The translations under genes were made by a program, and so were the position numbers. This document shows positions 15,200 through 22,328 of a stretch of DNA of 27,804 nucleotides, piece after piece. Every line of letters starts with the position of its first letter. Position 1 is the first letter of the stretch. This stretch comes from DASVEE01 sp036399695 (lineage in GTDB: Bacteria; Acidobacteriota; Thermoanaerobaculia; Gp7-AA8), in assembly GCA_036399695.1 (NCBI GenBank), contig DASWMP010000180.1, positions 1 to 27,804 on the forward strand, in the 5' to 3' direction. The notes below the pieces were generated by a model. The model ran no database searches and was not told the origin of the DNA. It saw only the letters and a list, made by a program, of their open reading frames with translations.

Positions 15200-15960
15200 T
15201 GCGGCTCCCGGTTCGCGATCTTGGCCAGGCCGGCGAGGATGTCGATGGGCAGCGGGAAGACGATGGTCGTGTTCTTCTCCACGCCGATCTCGGTCAGCGT
15301 CTGCAGGTAGCGGAGCTGCAGCGTGGTCGGCTCGGTGGCCAGCACCTTCGCCGCATCGGCCAGCCGCTGCGAGGCCGCGAACTCGCCCTCCGCGTGGATG
15401 AGCTTCGCCCGCTTCTCGCGCTCGGCTTCGGCCTGTTTGGCCATCGCGCGCAGCATCGACTCCGGCAGGTCGACCTGCTTGACCTCGACGTTGACGACTT
15501 TCACGCCCCACGGCTCGGTGTGCTGGTCGAGGATCGTCTGGATGCGTGCGTTCAGGGCGTCGCGGTGGGCGAGGAGGTCGTCGAGCTCCACTTCGCCGAG
15601 GACCGAACGGAGCGTCGTCTGCGCGAACTGGGAGGTCTGGTAGCGATAGTCGAAGACTTCGACGATGGCCCGGCGCGGCTCTATGACGCGCAGGAAGATG
15701 ACGGCGTTCACCTTCAGCGTGACGTTGTCGCGCGTGATGATGTCCTGCGGCGGCACCTCGAACGCCTCCTGGCGGAGGGAAACGCGCACGATCTTGTCGA
15801 TCGGCGGAAAGACGAGAAAGAGGCCCGGCCCTTTCGCCTCAGGCAGCAACCGGCCGAGGCGGAAGATCACGCCGCGCTCGTACTCCGGCAGGATCTTGAT
15901 CGAGCTCAGCAGATAAATGACGACAACGATGACGATGACCAGGATGACTGGACTGAACAT
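15196..15960 (-). CDS. Slipin / stomatin-like SPFH membrane protein
   Basis: A 254-residue product from ATG 15960 with GGAGG about 6 nt upstream. One N-terminal membrane helix (PVILVIVIVVVIYLLSSI, about 4-21) is followed by the stomatin start EYERGVIFRLGRLLPEAKGP, the SPFH core (LRQEAFEVPPQDIITRDNV, AIVEVFDYRYQTSQFAQTTL), the conserved WGVKVVNVEVKQVDLPESM, and a helical KQAEAEREKRAKLIHAEGE stretch. This is the classical order of bacterial slipins, which form large membrane-bound rings and organise membrane microdomains or control proteases. The usual NfeD gene is not adjacent; instead the coupled gene at 14630-15199 follows. Confidence 0.93.
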   Translation of the reverse strand: MFSPVILVIVIVVVIYLLSSIKILPEYERGVIFRLGRLLPEAKGPGLFLVFPPIDKIVRVSLRQEAFEVPPQDIITRDNVTLKVNAVIFLRVIEPRRAIVEVFDYRYQTSQFAQTTLRSVLGEVELDDLLAHRDALNARIQTILDQHTEPWGVKVVNVEVKQVDLPESMLRAMAKQAEAEREKRAKLIHAEGEFAASQRLADAAKVLATEPTTLQLRYLQTLTEIGVEKNTTIVFPLPIDILAGLAKIANREPQ

Positions 15961-16007
15961 GGCACCTCCGCAACCTCTGACCCGCCGACGATTGTAGCGC
16001 GCGCGGA

Positions 16008-17357
16008 TTACTTCGGCGGCTCTTCGCTGGCCTTGAATGCCTCGGCGATCTGGGCCGGGATGTCGCGGGGGATCTCTACCGTGCGGAAGGCGATGCCGCC
16101 TTCGAACTGCCAGGTGTGCTGCGGGCGGTAGACGCCGATGTCGTGAATGCGCGAGCCGACCACGAAGCGCAGGGCGCCGCGGCGGTAGTCGAAGGCCCGT
16201 CCGTTGCGGGTGTGAATGGCGGCGTCGATGCGATAGGTGCCGGCCACGAGATCGAACGACGGCATGACGAACCGCACCTTGCCGTTGGCGTCGAGCCGTT
16301 CGGCGGCGAAGCCTTCGCGGTCAGTGTTCGTGCCGTAAACGCAGGTGCCGTCCGCGTGATAGATGCCGATGCCGAAGACGAAGTCGTCCTGCGGGGCGCG
16401 CACTTCGACGTCGATGTCGATCGTCACCGGGGTGCCGGCGCCGAGGGCGACGAGCTCGCGTCCTTCCTCGTCGGTGAGGCGGACGCGCTTGATCAGCACC
16501 TCGCCGCTGCCCCACCGTTCTTCCTCCAGCGGGTCCTTCGGCTTCTCCTCGGCCGGTGCCGGGGTCGCGCCGGCCTCCGTCGCGACAGAAGCCGTGGCCG
16601 CCGCGGTCACCGGGGCGGCGATCTCCTGCAGGTAAGCGTCGACCACGCGGGCCGGATCGCCGATCGCTTCCGCTTCCCCCTTGTCCAGCCAGAGAGCGCG
16701 GTCGCAGAGATTGCGGACCTGCTCGAGCTGGTGCGTGACGAAGAGCAGCGTCACGCCGCGGTATTTCATCTCCTGGATCTTGGCGATGCAGCGGGAGGAG
16801 AACTCTTCGTCGCCGACCGAGAGCACCTCGTCGATCAGCAGCACGTCGGGATCGACGTGCACGGCCACGGCGAAGCCGAGGCGGACGTACATGCCGGAGG
16901 AGTACGTCTTGACCGGCTGGTCGAGGAAGTCGCCGATACCGGCGAACTCCACGATGCGGTCGAAACGCTGCTCGATGTCGCGGCGCGACAGGCCGAGCAT
17001 GATGCCGTTGATGTAGATGTTCTCGCGGCCCGTGATCTCCGGATGAAAGCCGGCGCCGAGCTCGATGAGCGCCGCCACGCGGCCGTTGACCTGCACCGTG
17101 CCGGTGGTCGGCTTGAGGATGCCGGAGACGATCTTGAGCAGCGTCGATTTGCCGGAACCGTTGCGGCCGATGACGCCGAACGCTTCGCCGCGATGCACGG
17201 AGAACGAGATGTCGCGCAGCGCCGGCACCGAGTCGTCGGCCGACGGCTTGAGCTCGCGGCCGAGCAGCGCGCTCTTGAGCGTAGCGAACTGCGAGCGCCG
17301 TCCGAACAGGCGGTACGCCTTCGACACATCGCGCAGCGCGATCGAGAACTCGCTCAT
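16008..17357 (-). CDS. Polysaccharide ABC exporter ATPase with carbohydrate-binding C-terminus (Wzt-like)
   Basis: A 449-residue product from ATG 17357 (a GTG nine nt upstream is possible). Walker A GRNGSGKST is near 64-72; the family-specific GAGFHPEITGRENIYINGIM follows; signature YSSGMYVRLGF is near 157; Walker B DVLLIDEVLSVGD and the His-loop FVTHQ are intact. An Ala/Pro/Glu linker (about 245-285) leads to a C-terminal beta-rich domain (about 285-440, FVFGIGIYHADG, FDLVAGTYRIDAAIH) like the Wzt C-terminal domain that recognises the non-reducing end of O-antigen. It pairs with the permease gene 119 nt upstream. The exporter should move lipid-linked polysaccharide across the inner membrane in an ATP-dependent way. 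Confidence 0.92.
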   Translation of the reverse strand: MSEFSIALRDVSKAYRLFGRRSQFATLKSALLGRELKPSADDSVPALRDISFSVHRGEAFGVIGRNGSGKSTLLKIVSGILKPTTGTVQVNGRVAALIELGAGFHPEITGRENIYINGIMLGLSRRDIEQRFDRIVEFAGIGDFLDQPVKTYSSGMYVRLGFAVAVHVDPDVLLIDEVLSVGDEEFSSRCIAKIQEMKYRGVTLLFVTHQLEQVRNLCDRALWLDKGEAEAIGDPARVVDAYLQEIAAPVTAAATASVATEAGATPAPAEEKPKDPLEEERWGSGEVLIKRVRLTDEEGRELVALGAGTPVTIDIDVEVRAPQDDFVFGIGIYHADGTCVYGTNTDREGFAAERLDANGKVRFVMPSFDLVAGTYRIDAAIHTRNGRAFDYRRGALRFVVGSRIHDIGVYRPQHTWQFEGGIAFRTVEIPRDIPAQIAEAFKASEEPPK

Positions 17358-17369
17358 TGGCCCCACTCT

Positions 17370-17463
17370 ATCCTGAGCGCAGCGAAGGATCTATGGAGCC
17401 ACAGCTTCGAGCCCGCCACAGGCATAGCTGAGGCTCCATTGATCCTTCGCATTCGCTCAGGAT
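17370..17463. repeat. Long imperfect hairpin between the permease and ATPase genes
   Basis: The left arm (17370-17400, ATCCTGAGCGCAGCGAAGGA...) and right arm (17432-17463) are complementary over about 31 bp with three or four differences and enclose a 31-nt loop. The word CTGAGCG..GCGAAGGATC is a common bacterial dispersed-repeat signature. It starts 13 nt upstream of the Wzt-like ATG and would fold into a strong hairpin in the shared transcript, where it could lower downstream expression or stabilise the upstream part. Confidence 0.85.
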
Positions 17464-17476
17464 TGAAATTGAAAAT

Positions 17477-18268
17477 CTAGATCGCCTCCGCGAGAGTATC
17501 GCGCAGCCGGTCGAAGACGGTGAAGCCGACCAGCAGCGACACCGTGGCGTAAGCGAGCATCAGCAGCGTATCGGCCAGGCTCGGCAGCTTGCCGAAGAAC
17601 ATGACGTCCTGATACGCGACGACGAACGGCGTCATCGGGTTCAGGCGCAGCAGCGCCCGGAGCGGCTTCGAGCCGATGTGGTCGATGAGATAGATGATCG
17701 GCGTGACGAAGAAGCCGAGCTGCATGAAGTTCGTGATGATGTCGCGCAGGTCGCGGAAAAGCACCGACGCGGACGACACCGTCAGGGCGATGCCGGCCAC
17801 GAAGAGCGTCTGGACGAACATCAGCACCGGCACGAGGAGAATCGTCATGCTCAGCGTGGAGGTGCCGAAGAGCGCGAACAGCAGCGCGGCGGCCAGGAAC
17901 ACCGGGATGGCCAGCGCAAAGTGCACGAGGTGCGAGAACACCACGACCAGCGGCAGCGCCTCGGCCGGGAACATCACCTTCTTGATGAGTCCCGCGTTGC
18001 CGGAGATGGCATTCGTCGACTCCAGCACCGCCGCGGCGAAGAACGTCCACGGCAGGATCCCGGAGAAAAGGAACAACGGATACGGCGTCACCACCTGCTG
18101 CGGGAAGAACTTGGTGAAGACGACCGTGTAGACGCCGAGGAGCAGCAGCGGATTGGCGAGCGACCAGAAGTACCCGAGGAGCGACCCGCGATAACGCGCC
18201 TTCAGATCGCGCGCCGTGAGGGCGGCGATCAGTTGCCGATGGCGGAAGAGGACGCGGAGGTCGTTCAT
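17477..18268 (-). CDS. Polysaccharide ABC exporter permease (Wzm-like, ABC-2 type)
   Basis: ATG 18268 (MNDLRVLFRHRQLIAALTAR) gives 263 residues; an open frame further upstream is only repeat DNA. It has about six hydrophobic helices in the ABC-2 pattern. The conserved DLKARYRGSLLGYFWSLANP segment near the N-terminus and RDLRDIITNFMQLGFFVTPIIY in the second half are typical of Wzm/TagG permeases. It pairs with the downstream ATPase to export a lipid-linked O-antigen or related glycan. A repeat ends 2 nt upstream of the ATG and no Shine-Dalgarno is present, which is unusual. Confidence 0.9.
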   Translation of the reverse strand: MNDLRVLFRHRQLIAALTARDLKARYRGSLLGYFWSLANPLLLLGVYTVVFTKFFPQQVVTPYPLFLFSGILPWTFFAAAVLESTNAISGNAGLIKKVMFPAEALPLVVVFSHLVHFALAIPVFLAAALLFALFGTSTLSMTILLVPVLMFVQTLFVAGIALTVSSASVLFRDLRDIITNFMQLGFFVTPIIYLIDHIGSKPLRALLRLNPMTPFVVAYQDVMFFGKLPSLADTLLMLAYATVSLLVGFTVFDRLRDTLAEAI

Positions 18269-18270
18269 GA

Positions 18271-18377
18271 CAGTTGGCGGTTGGCAGTTGGCGGTTGGCA
18301 GTTGGCGGTTGGCAGTAGGCAGTAGGCAGTTGGCGGTGGCCTTCCTTCTGCCTACCGCCAACTGCCTACTGCCAACT
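18271..18377. repeat. Heptamer-type element, TTGGCGG/TTGGCAG arms with inverted partner
   Basis: The left arm (18271-18336) has about nine tandem 7-nt words (TTGGCGG, TTGGCAG, TAGGCAG). The right arm (18348-18377) is CTGCCTACCGCCAACT-type complement; the loop is about 11 nt. The element exactly fills the space from the FHA gene stop (18380) to the permease ATG (18268). Confidence 0.88.
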
Positions 18378-18379
18378 CG

Positions 18380-18964
18380 CTAGCCTTCCTCCGTCACGAT
18401 GAACATCAGCGTCGTGACGCCGACCTGGAACTCGGTTTTGTCCTGCAGCTCGGCGGGGGCGGTGATCTTCTGCCCTTCGTACGTCGTGCCGTTCGTGGAG
18501 CCGAGGTCGAGCAGGGTGTAGGCGGTGTCGCGGATCTCGACCGCGGCGTGCTGGCGCGAGGCTTCGCTGTCGTTGAGCGTGAGGTCGGCACCGGAGCGCC
18601 CGATCGTGACGCGCGGCTTCTCGATCCTGTAGACGTTGCCGGCGTCGGGGCCGTCGAGGATGGCCAGCGAGAGGCGGCGTCCCTGAGGCAGACGCAGCTC
18701 CGTCACCGGTTCGACGGGGATGGGCGACTGCGCCGTCTGCTCCGGCTCGGGCATCCGCGTGTTGCGCGTGACGTCCCGCACCGGACGGGACGCCGACGTC
18801 GAATCACCGGCTTCGGCAATGACCGGTTTCGGCGCGAACGCCGGATTGTGGATCTCGAAAATCTGCTGGCAGCGCGCGCACTTGATCTTCTTGGCAGGCT
18901 TCCGCTCGAAGCGCTCCTCGTCGTATTGGTACTTCGAGCGGCAGTTCGGGCATTCGATGATCAC
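18380..18964 (-). CDS. MJ0042-type zinc-ribbon and FHA domain protein
   Basis: A 194-residue product from GTG 18964. Residues about 1-40 form an MJ0042-type zinc ribbon: IIECPNCRSKYQYDE and KIKCARCQQIFEIHNP give two CxxC pairs. A Pro/Thr-rich linker (about 42-95) leads to a C-terminal FHA domain (about 98-190) with VTIGRSGADLTLNDSEASRQ, the H-A-A-V strand and DLGSTNGTTY; these include the phosphothreonine-binding Gly-Arg-Ser and Ser-Arg/Asn-Gly residues. FHA domains read Ser/Thr-kinase phosphorylation, so this is probably a signalling adaptor. No kinase is visible in the window. It is divergent from the M49-like gene, and its stop abuts the repeat before the polysaccharide exporter. Confidence 0.9.
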   Translation of the reverse strand: MIIECPNCRSKYQYDEERFERKPAKKIKCARCQQIFEIHNPAFAPKPVIAEAGDSTSASRPVRDVTRNTRMPEPEQTAQSPIPVEPVTELRLPQGRRLSLAILDGPDAGNVYRIEKPRVTIGRSGADLTLNDSEASRQHAAVEIRDTAYTLLDLGSTNGTTYEGQKITAPAELQDKTEFQVGVTTLMFIVTEEG

Positions 18965-19045
18965 GGGCGAAACTTAGCACAAAGAGCACAGCCGTAACGC
19001 TTCCGTGGCCTGGTTCACCGTTTGCGTCCGCATAGAATCACGCTC
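18965..19045. promoter_or_regulatory. Divergent intergenic region, probable promoters
   Basis: The 81-nt gap separates the minus-strand FHA gene (GTG 18964) and the plus-strand M49-like gene (ATG 19046). It is the only divergent junction in the window, so promoters for both directions must lie here or inside gene ends. I see no -35/-10 pair with consensus spacing that I would call, only TAGAAT at 19032-19037. Confidence 0.45.
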
Positions 19046-20767
19046 ATGAAACGACTGCTGCTGCTTGCTCTCGCCGTGCTGCCGCTCGCGTGTAAACAAG
19101 AGAACGCCCAGATGACCGGAACGACCGCCACCGCGCCTGCCGCCCAGACCGCGAACCAGGAGATCCTCGCCGATACGCCGAAACGGCTGGCCGCGCTGCC
19201 GCGCACGGTCATCGATTACGACCGGTCGCTCCTCGACGCGAACGAGCAGCAGGTGCTGGCCAGACTGATCGAGGCGTCGAAGTACATCGACGAGATCCAG
19301 TGGCGGCAGGTGTCGGAGCAGAACCCGGAGATCCGCACCCGCTTGCAGCAGAACGCGTCGCGCTCGGATCTGGATCGCGCCGGGTACGAGTACTTCGTGG
19401 CCAACAAGGGGCGGTGGGACCGGCTCGACCAGGACAAGCCGTTCATCGCCCCGTTCGGCAAGGAAGGGGAGAAGCCGCACGGCGCAGCCTTCTACCCGGC
19501 CGACATGACGAAGGAGGAGTTCGAAAAGTACGTGGCCGCGCATCCGGATCAGAAGGAAGCGCTGCAGGGGCTCTTCACGGTCGTCCGCCGGCAGGGGGAT
19601 CAGCTCGTGGCCATTCCCTACTCCGAGGTTTACAAGGAGTGGCTGACGCCAGCGGCGGCGAAGCTGCGGGAAGCGGCGGCGCTGACGCAGAACGCCTCGC
19701 TGAAGAACTACCTGACGAAGCTGGCCGACGCCTTCTTCTCCAACAACTACCGGGAGAGCGACATCGCCTGGATGGATCTGGAGGGGCCGATCGAGGTCGT
19801 CATCGGACCGTACGAGGTCTATGAGGACGAGATGTTCAACCTCAAGGCGTCGTTCGAGTCGTTCGTCACGATCGTCGACAAGCCGGAGAGCGAGAAGCTG
19901 ACGGTCTACGCCCAGCACCTGCCGGCCATGGAGCGCAATCTCCCGGAGCCGGAGGAGTACAAGAACCCGAACCGCGGCAGCGAGTCGCCGATCCGCGTGG
20001 TGCAGGAAGCCTTCACCGCCGGCGACGCCCGCAACGGCGTGCAGACGTCCGCCTTCAACCTTCCGAACGACGAGTACGTCCGGGAGAAGAAGGGCTCGAA
20101 GAAGGTGCTGCTCAAGAACGTGATGGAGGCCAAGTACCGCCAGAGCGGCCTGCCGATCGGCCAGCGTGTGCTCGAGCCGTCGCTGCGCAACCTCCTCAAC
20201 TTCGACGCCTACTTCAACCACGTGCTCTTCCACGAGCTCTCCCACGGCCTCGGGCCGGGGCTGATCCCCGACCCGAAAGGGGGCAAGGAGCGCGTCGATA
20301 CCCGTCTCCTGCTGAAGAACCGCTACTCGACCATAGAGGAGTGCAAGGCGGACGCGGTGGGCCTCTGGAACGTGCTGTATGCGTTCGACCAGAAGCTCAT
20401 CACCAACTTCGACGAGCGCCAGCTCTTCGCCACGTACACCGGCCTGATGTTCCGCTCGATGCGGTTCGGCCTCGACGAGGCCCACGGCCGGGGTACCGCG
20501 GTGCAGTGGAACTGGCTGCGCGAGAAGGGAGCCATCATGCCGGCCGGCAACGGCACCTTCACGGTCGATTTCACGAAGTACCGCGAGGGCATCCGCACGC
20601 TGGCCACGGAGTTGCTGACGATCGAAGCAACGGGCGATCTCGATCGCGCCGAACGCCTGCTGGCCAAGTACGGCGTGACGAACCCGGAGATCGAAGCGGT
20701 GACGAAGTCGCTGAGCGACCTCCCGGTGGACATCACGCCGGTCTTTGCGGCGGCGGGAGAAAAATGA
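19046..20767 (+). CDS. M49-like (dipeptidyl-peptidase III type) zinc peptidase lipoprotein
   Basis: ATG 19046 gives 573 residues with a lipoprotein signal (KRLLLLALAVLPLACKQE; lipobox LPLAC, Cys16). The zinc motif is HELSH with His396, Glu397 and His400, followed by GLGPGL. The second motif IEECKADAVGLWN (Glu431-Glu432...Asp436) matches the EECRAE/D motif of M49 dipeptidyl peptidases. Classical DPP III has a six-residue HEXXGH; here it is the five-residue HEXXH seen in some bacterial M49 relatives. It should therefore be a periplasmic or surface-anchored metallopeptidase acting on short peptides, if active. Annotation pipelines sometimes label this group Zn-dependent hydrolase. It is followed by a repeat element that overlaps its stop codon by one base. 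Confidence 0.85.
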   Translation: MKRLLLLALAVLPLACKQENAQMTGTTATAPAAQTANQEILADTPKRLAALPRTVIDYDRSLLDANEQQVLARLIEASKYIDEIQWRQVSEQNPEIRTRLQQNASRSDLDRAGYEYFVANKGRWDRLDQDKPFIAPFGKEGEKPHGAAFYPADMTKEEFEKYVAAHPDQKEALQGLFTVVRRQGDQLVAIPYSEVYKEWLTPAAAKLREAAALTQNASLKNYLTKLADAFFSNNYRESDIAWMDLEGPIEVVIGPYEVYEDEMFNLKASFESFVTIVDKPESEKLTVYAQHLPAMERNLPEPEEYKNPNRGSESPIRVVQEAFTAGDARNGVQTSAFNLPNDEYVREKKGSKKVLLKNVMEAKYRQSGLPIGQRVLEPSLRNLLNFDAYFNHVLFHELSHGLGPGLIPDPKGGKERVDTRLLLKNRYSTIEECKADAVGLWNVLYAFDQKLITNFDERQLFATYTGLMFRSMRFGLDEAHGRGTAVQWNWLREKGAIMPAGNGTFTVDFTKYREGIRTLATELLTIEATGDLDRAERLLAKYGVTNPEIEAVTKSLSDLPVDITPVFAAAGEK

Positions 20768-20842
20768 GTTGGCGGTAGGCAGTTGGCGGTAGGCAGGAGT
20801 GGGTTCGGTCCTCTGCCAACCGCCAACCGCCAACTGCCAACC
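20767..20842. repeat. Heptamer-type element, TTGGCGG/TAGGCAG arms
   Basis: The left arm (20767-20796) reads AGTTGGCGGTAGGCAGTTGG and onward; the right arm (20813-20842) is its complement with about five differences over 30 nt; the loop is 16 nt. It begins right at the M49-like stop codon and ends 18 nt before the next ATG, leaving a GGAGG ribosome site intact. Confidence 0.88.
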
Positions 20843-20859
20843 ACCGACCGGAGGTTCCG

Positions 20860-21102
20860 ATGGAAGGCCGTGTGCTGCTCGAGTGTGGTGAATGCGACGT
20901 GCGCCGCGAGGTCGTCGGCGAGATTCCTGAGGAGTACACGAAAAGCTTCCTGGCCGCCGTTCGCGACGACGGCTGGGTCCCGAAACCGGGCGCCAACGAC
21001 GCCTCCCTGATCTGCGGCTCGTGCCTCATGAGGTTCGTGGGGCACGAGACCGTCGACGACGAGGAGAAGGTGCAGGGCCGGCGCGATCCGATGGAGCCGT
21101 AG
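20860..21102 (+). CDS. Small zinc-ribbon protein
   Basis: An 80-residue protein from ATG 20860, with GGAGG 6 nt upstream. Two CxxC pairs, Cys9/Cys12 (LECGEC) and Cys52/Cys55 (ICGSC), should bind one zinc ion. The rest is hydrophilic and acidic, ending VDDEEKVQGRRDPMEP. No DNA-binding or catalytic motif is visible and no family is recognised. It may be transcribed with the M49-like gene across the repeat element, or from a promoter beyond it. The good ribosome site and Cys pattern make it more credible than a random frame. Confidence 0.72.
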   Translation: MEGRVLLECGECDVRREVVGEIPEEYTKSFLAAVRDDGWVPKPGANDASLICGSCLMRFVGHETVDDEEKVQGRRDPMEP

Positions 21103-21137
21103 TAAGGCTTCGCTTCGACAGAGCCCACGGAAGGAGT

Positions 21138-21288
21138 TTGGAGTGCGGCAGCGACGCTTCATCAGCTGCCGCTTTCCAACAGCCGCAGCGTCGAGCTGCG
21201 GCCTACGTGGTGCACCAGGCGGGGCGGAAGCTCGACGCTTCCGCTGTATGAAAGCGGCAGCTGATGAGGCGTCGCTGCCGCACTCCAA
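21138..21288. repeat. 151-nt REP-like inverted repeat with GGAGTGCGGCAGCG ends
   Basis: The outer arms (21138-21176 and 21250-21288) are 39 nt and match in 38 positions. An inner partly complementary pair (ACAGCCGCAGCGTCGAGCTG and its counterpart near 21220-21247) extends the fold. It fills most of the gap between 21103 and 21342. The end word GGAGTGCGG also occurs at 13319. RAYT-linked REPs often begin with GGAG or GTAG (established for proteobacterial REPs), which fits. Confidence 0.88.
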
Positions 21289-21342
21289 CCTCGGTGTCAC
21301 TCTTCCCGCACTCCGAGATGGCTTCGCCGTAGAATCCTCGCC

Positions 21343-22248
21343 GTGATCTCGTCGGATCGTGAGGCGTTCCTCGCTCTGGGTGCGGCGAAGGGGCTCGATC
21401 GTTATCCGCAGCGGCTCTTCGTGATTCCGGGCATTGCCCGGGTGGCGGCGCTGCTGCGCGACGGCACCGGGATGCTCGGCTACTTCGAGTCGACGAACGA
21501 TCCGGCCGCGGCGTGCACGCTGCTCCATGAGGCCGCGGCCTGGCTGCGCGGGCAGGGGGCCGGTGACGTCATCGGCCCGATGGACGGCGATACGTGGCAC
21601 CGCTACCGCGTCAACGCCGGGCCGTTCGAGACGCCGCCGTTCCTCCTCGAGCCGGTCAACCCGCCGTACTACGCGCAGCTCTGGGAAGCGGCGGGCTTCG
21701 AGGTGCTGGAGACCTACTCCTCCAAGCGCATCGACGACATCACCCCGCTGCTCGAGAAGCTCGCCCCGATGGACGCGCGCGCCGTGGCCCGCGGCTATCG
21801 CTTCCGTCCCATCGATCCGAGCCGCCTGCGCGAGGAGCTGACGATCGTCTGGCGGCTCTCGCTGGAGATCTTCGCCGGCAACGCCTTCTACTCCGGCATC
21901 GCCCTGGAGAACTTTCTCGCGCTCTACGATGGCATCGAACGGCTGCTCGTCCCGGAGCTCGTGCTCTTCGCCGATGACGCGAACGGCGAACCGGCCGGCT
22001 TCGTCTTCGCTTATCCCGACCTGGTCCCGGGCGTGGTCGACTACAAGACCATCGGCGTGACGCCGAAGCATCGCCGCGGTTACGTCGGCTGGGCGCTGCT
22101 GCACCGCGTCTACCAGACCGCGCTGCGCATGGGCCGCAGGACCGCGAATCATTGCCTGATGCGCGAGGGGAATGCGTCGCAGTCGATGGATGCGGGCCAC
22201 GCGGAGGAGTTTCGGCGGTATCTTCTGTACCGCGCTAAGCGGGATTGA
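21343..22248 (+). CDS. GNAT-fold acyltransferase, YghO-like
   Basis: A 301-residue product from GTG 21343. The central stretch IGPMDGDTWHRYRVNAGPFE, followed by TPPFLLEPVNPPYYAQLWEAAGFE, resembles the conserved core of YghO-like N-acetyltransferases (a GPxN...PP...NPPYY...GF pattern). The C-terminal half has GFVFAYPDLVPG and DYKTIGVTPKHRRGYVGWAL, the GNAT motif A acetyl/acyl-CoA pyrophosphate loop (R-R-G-Y-V-G). The acceptor is unknown. It stands directly upstream of the OleC-like ligase, and its stop codon TGA (22246-22248) lies inside a repeat element, so the original C-terminus may have differed. It is most likely cytoplasmic and part of the four-gene pathway. Confidence 0.78.
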   Translation: MISSDREAFLALGAAKGLDRYPQRLFVIPGIARVAALLRDGTGMLGYFESTNDPAAACTLLHEAAAWLRGQGAGDVIGPMDGDTWHRYRVNAGPFETPPFLLEPVNPPYYAQLWEAAGFEVLETYSSKRIDDITPLLEKLAPMDARAVARGYRFRPIDPSRLREELTIVWRLSLEIFAGNAFYSGIALENFLALYDGIERLLVPELVLFADDANGEPAGFVFAYPDLVPGVVDYKTIGVTPKHRRGYVGWALLHRVYQTALRMGRRTANHCLMREGNASQSMDAGHAEEFRRYLLYRAKRD

Positions 22249-22328
22249 GGATTGAGAATTGAGGATTGAGGACGAAAGCATCGGGCCGCGCAGCCATCCT
22301 CAATCCTCCATTCTCCATCCTCAATCCC
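22241..22328. repeat. Heptamer-type element, ATTGAGG arms, spanning a gene junction
   Basis: The left arm (22241-22272, ATTGAGG words) and right arm (22297-22328) are complementary at 30 of 32 positions with a 24-nt loop. The left arm contains the acyltransferase stop codon and a TTG that is the most upstream start of the ligase. The right arm would be translated as SSILHPQS if that start is used. Confidence 0.92.

Noticed and set aside
18269..18361. N-terminal extension of the Wzm-like permease (QLPTANRQLPTAN)
   Set aside because: It is translation of the heptamer repeat; the same peptide arises wherever this element is read.
18974..22281. Minus-strand frames of 619 and 652 codons
   Set aside because: They are antisense to the M49-like and acyltransferase genes and run through repeat elements; no domain is recognisable.
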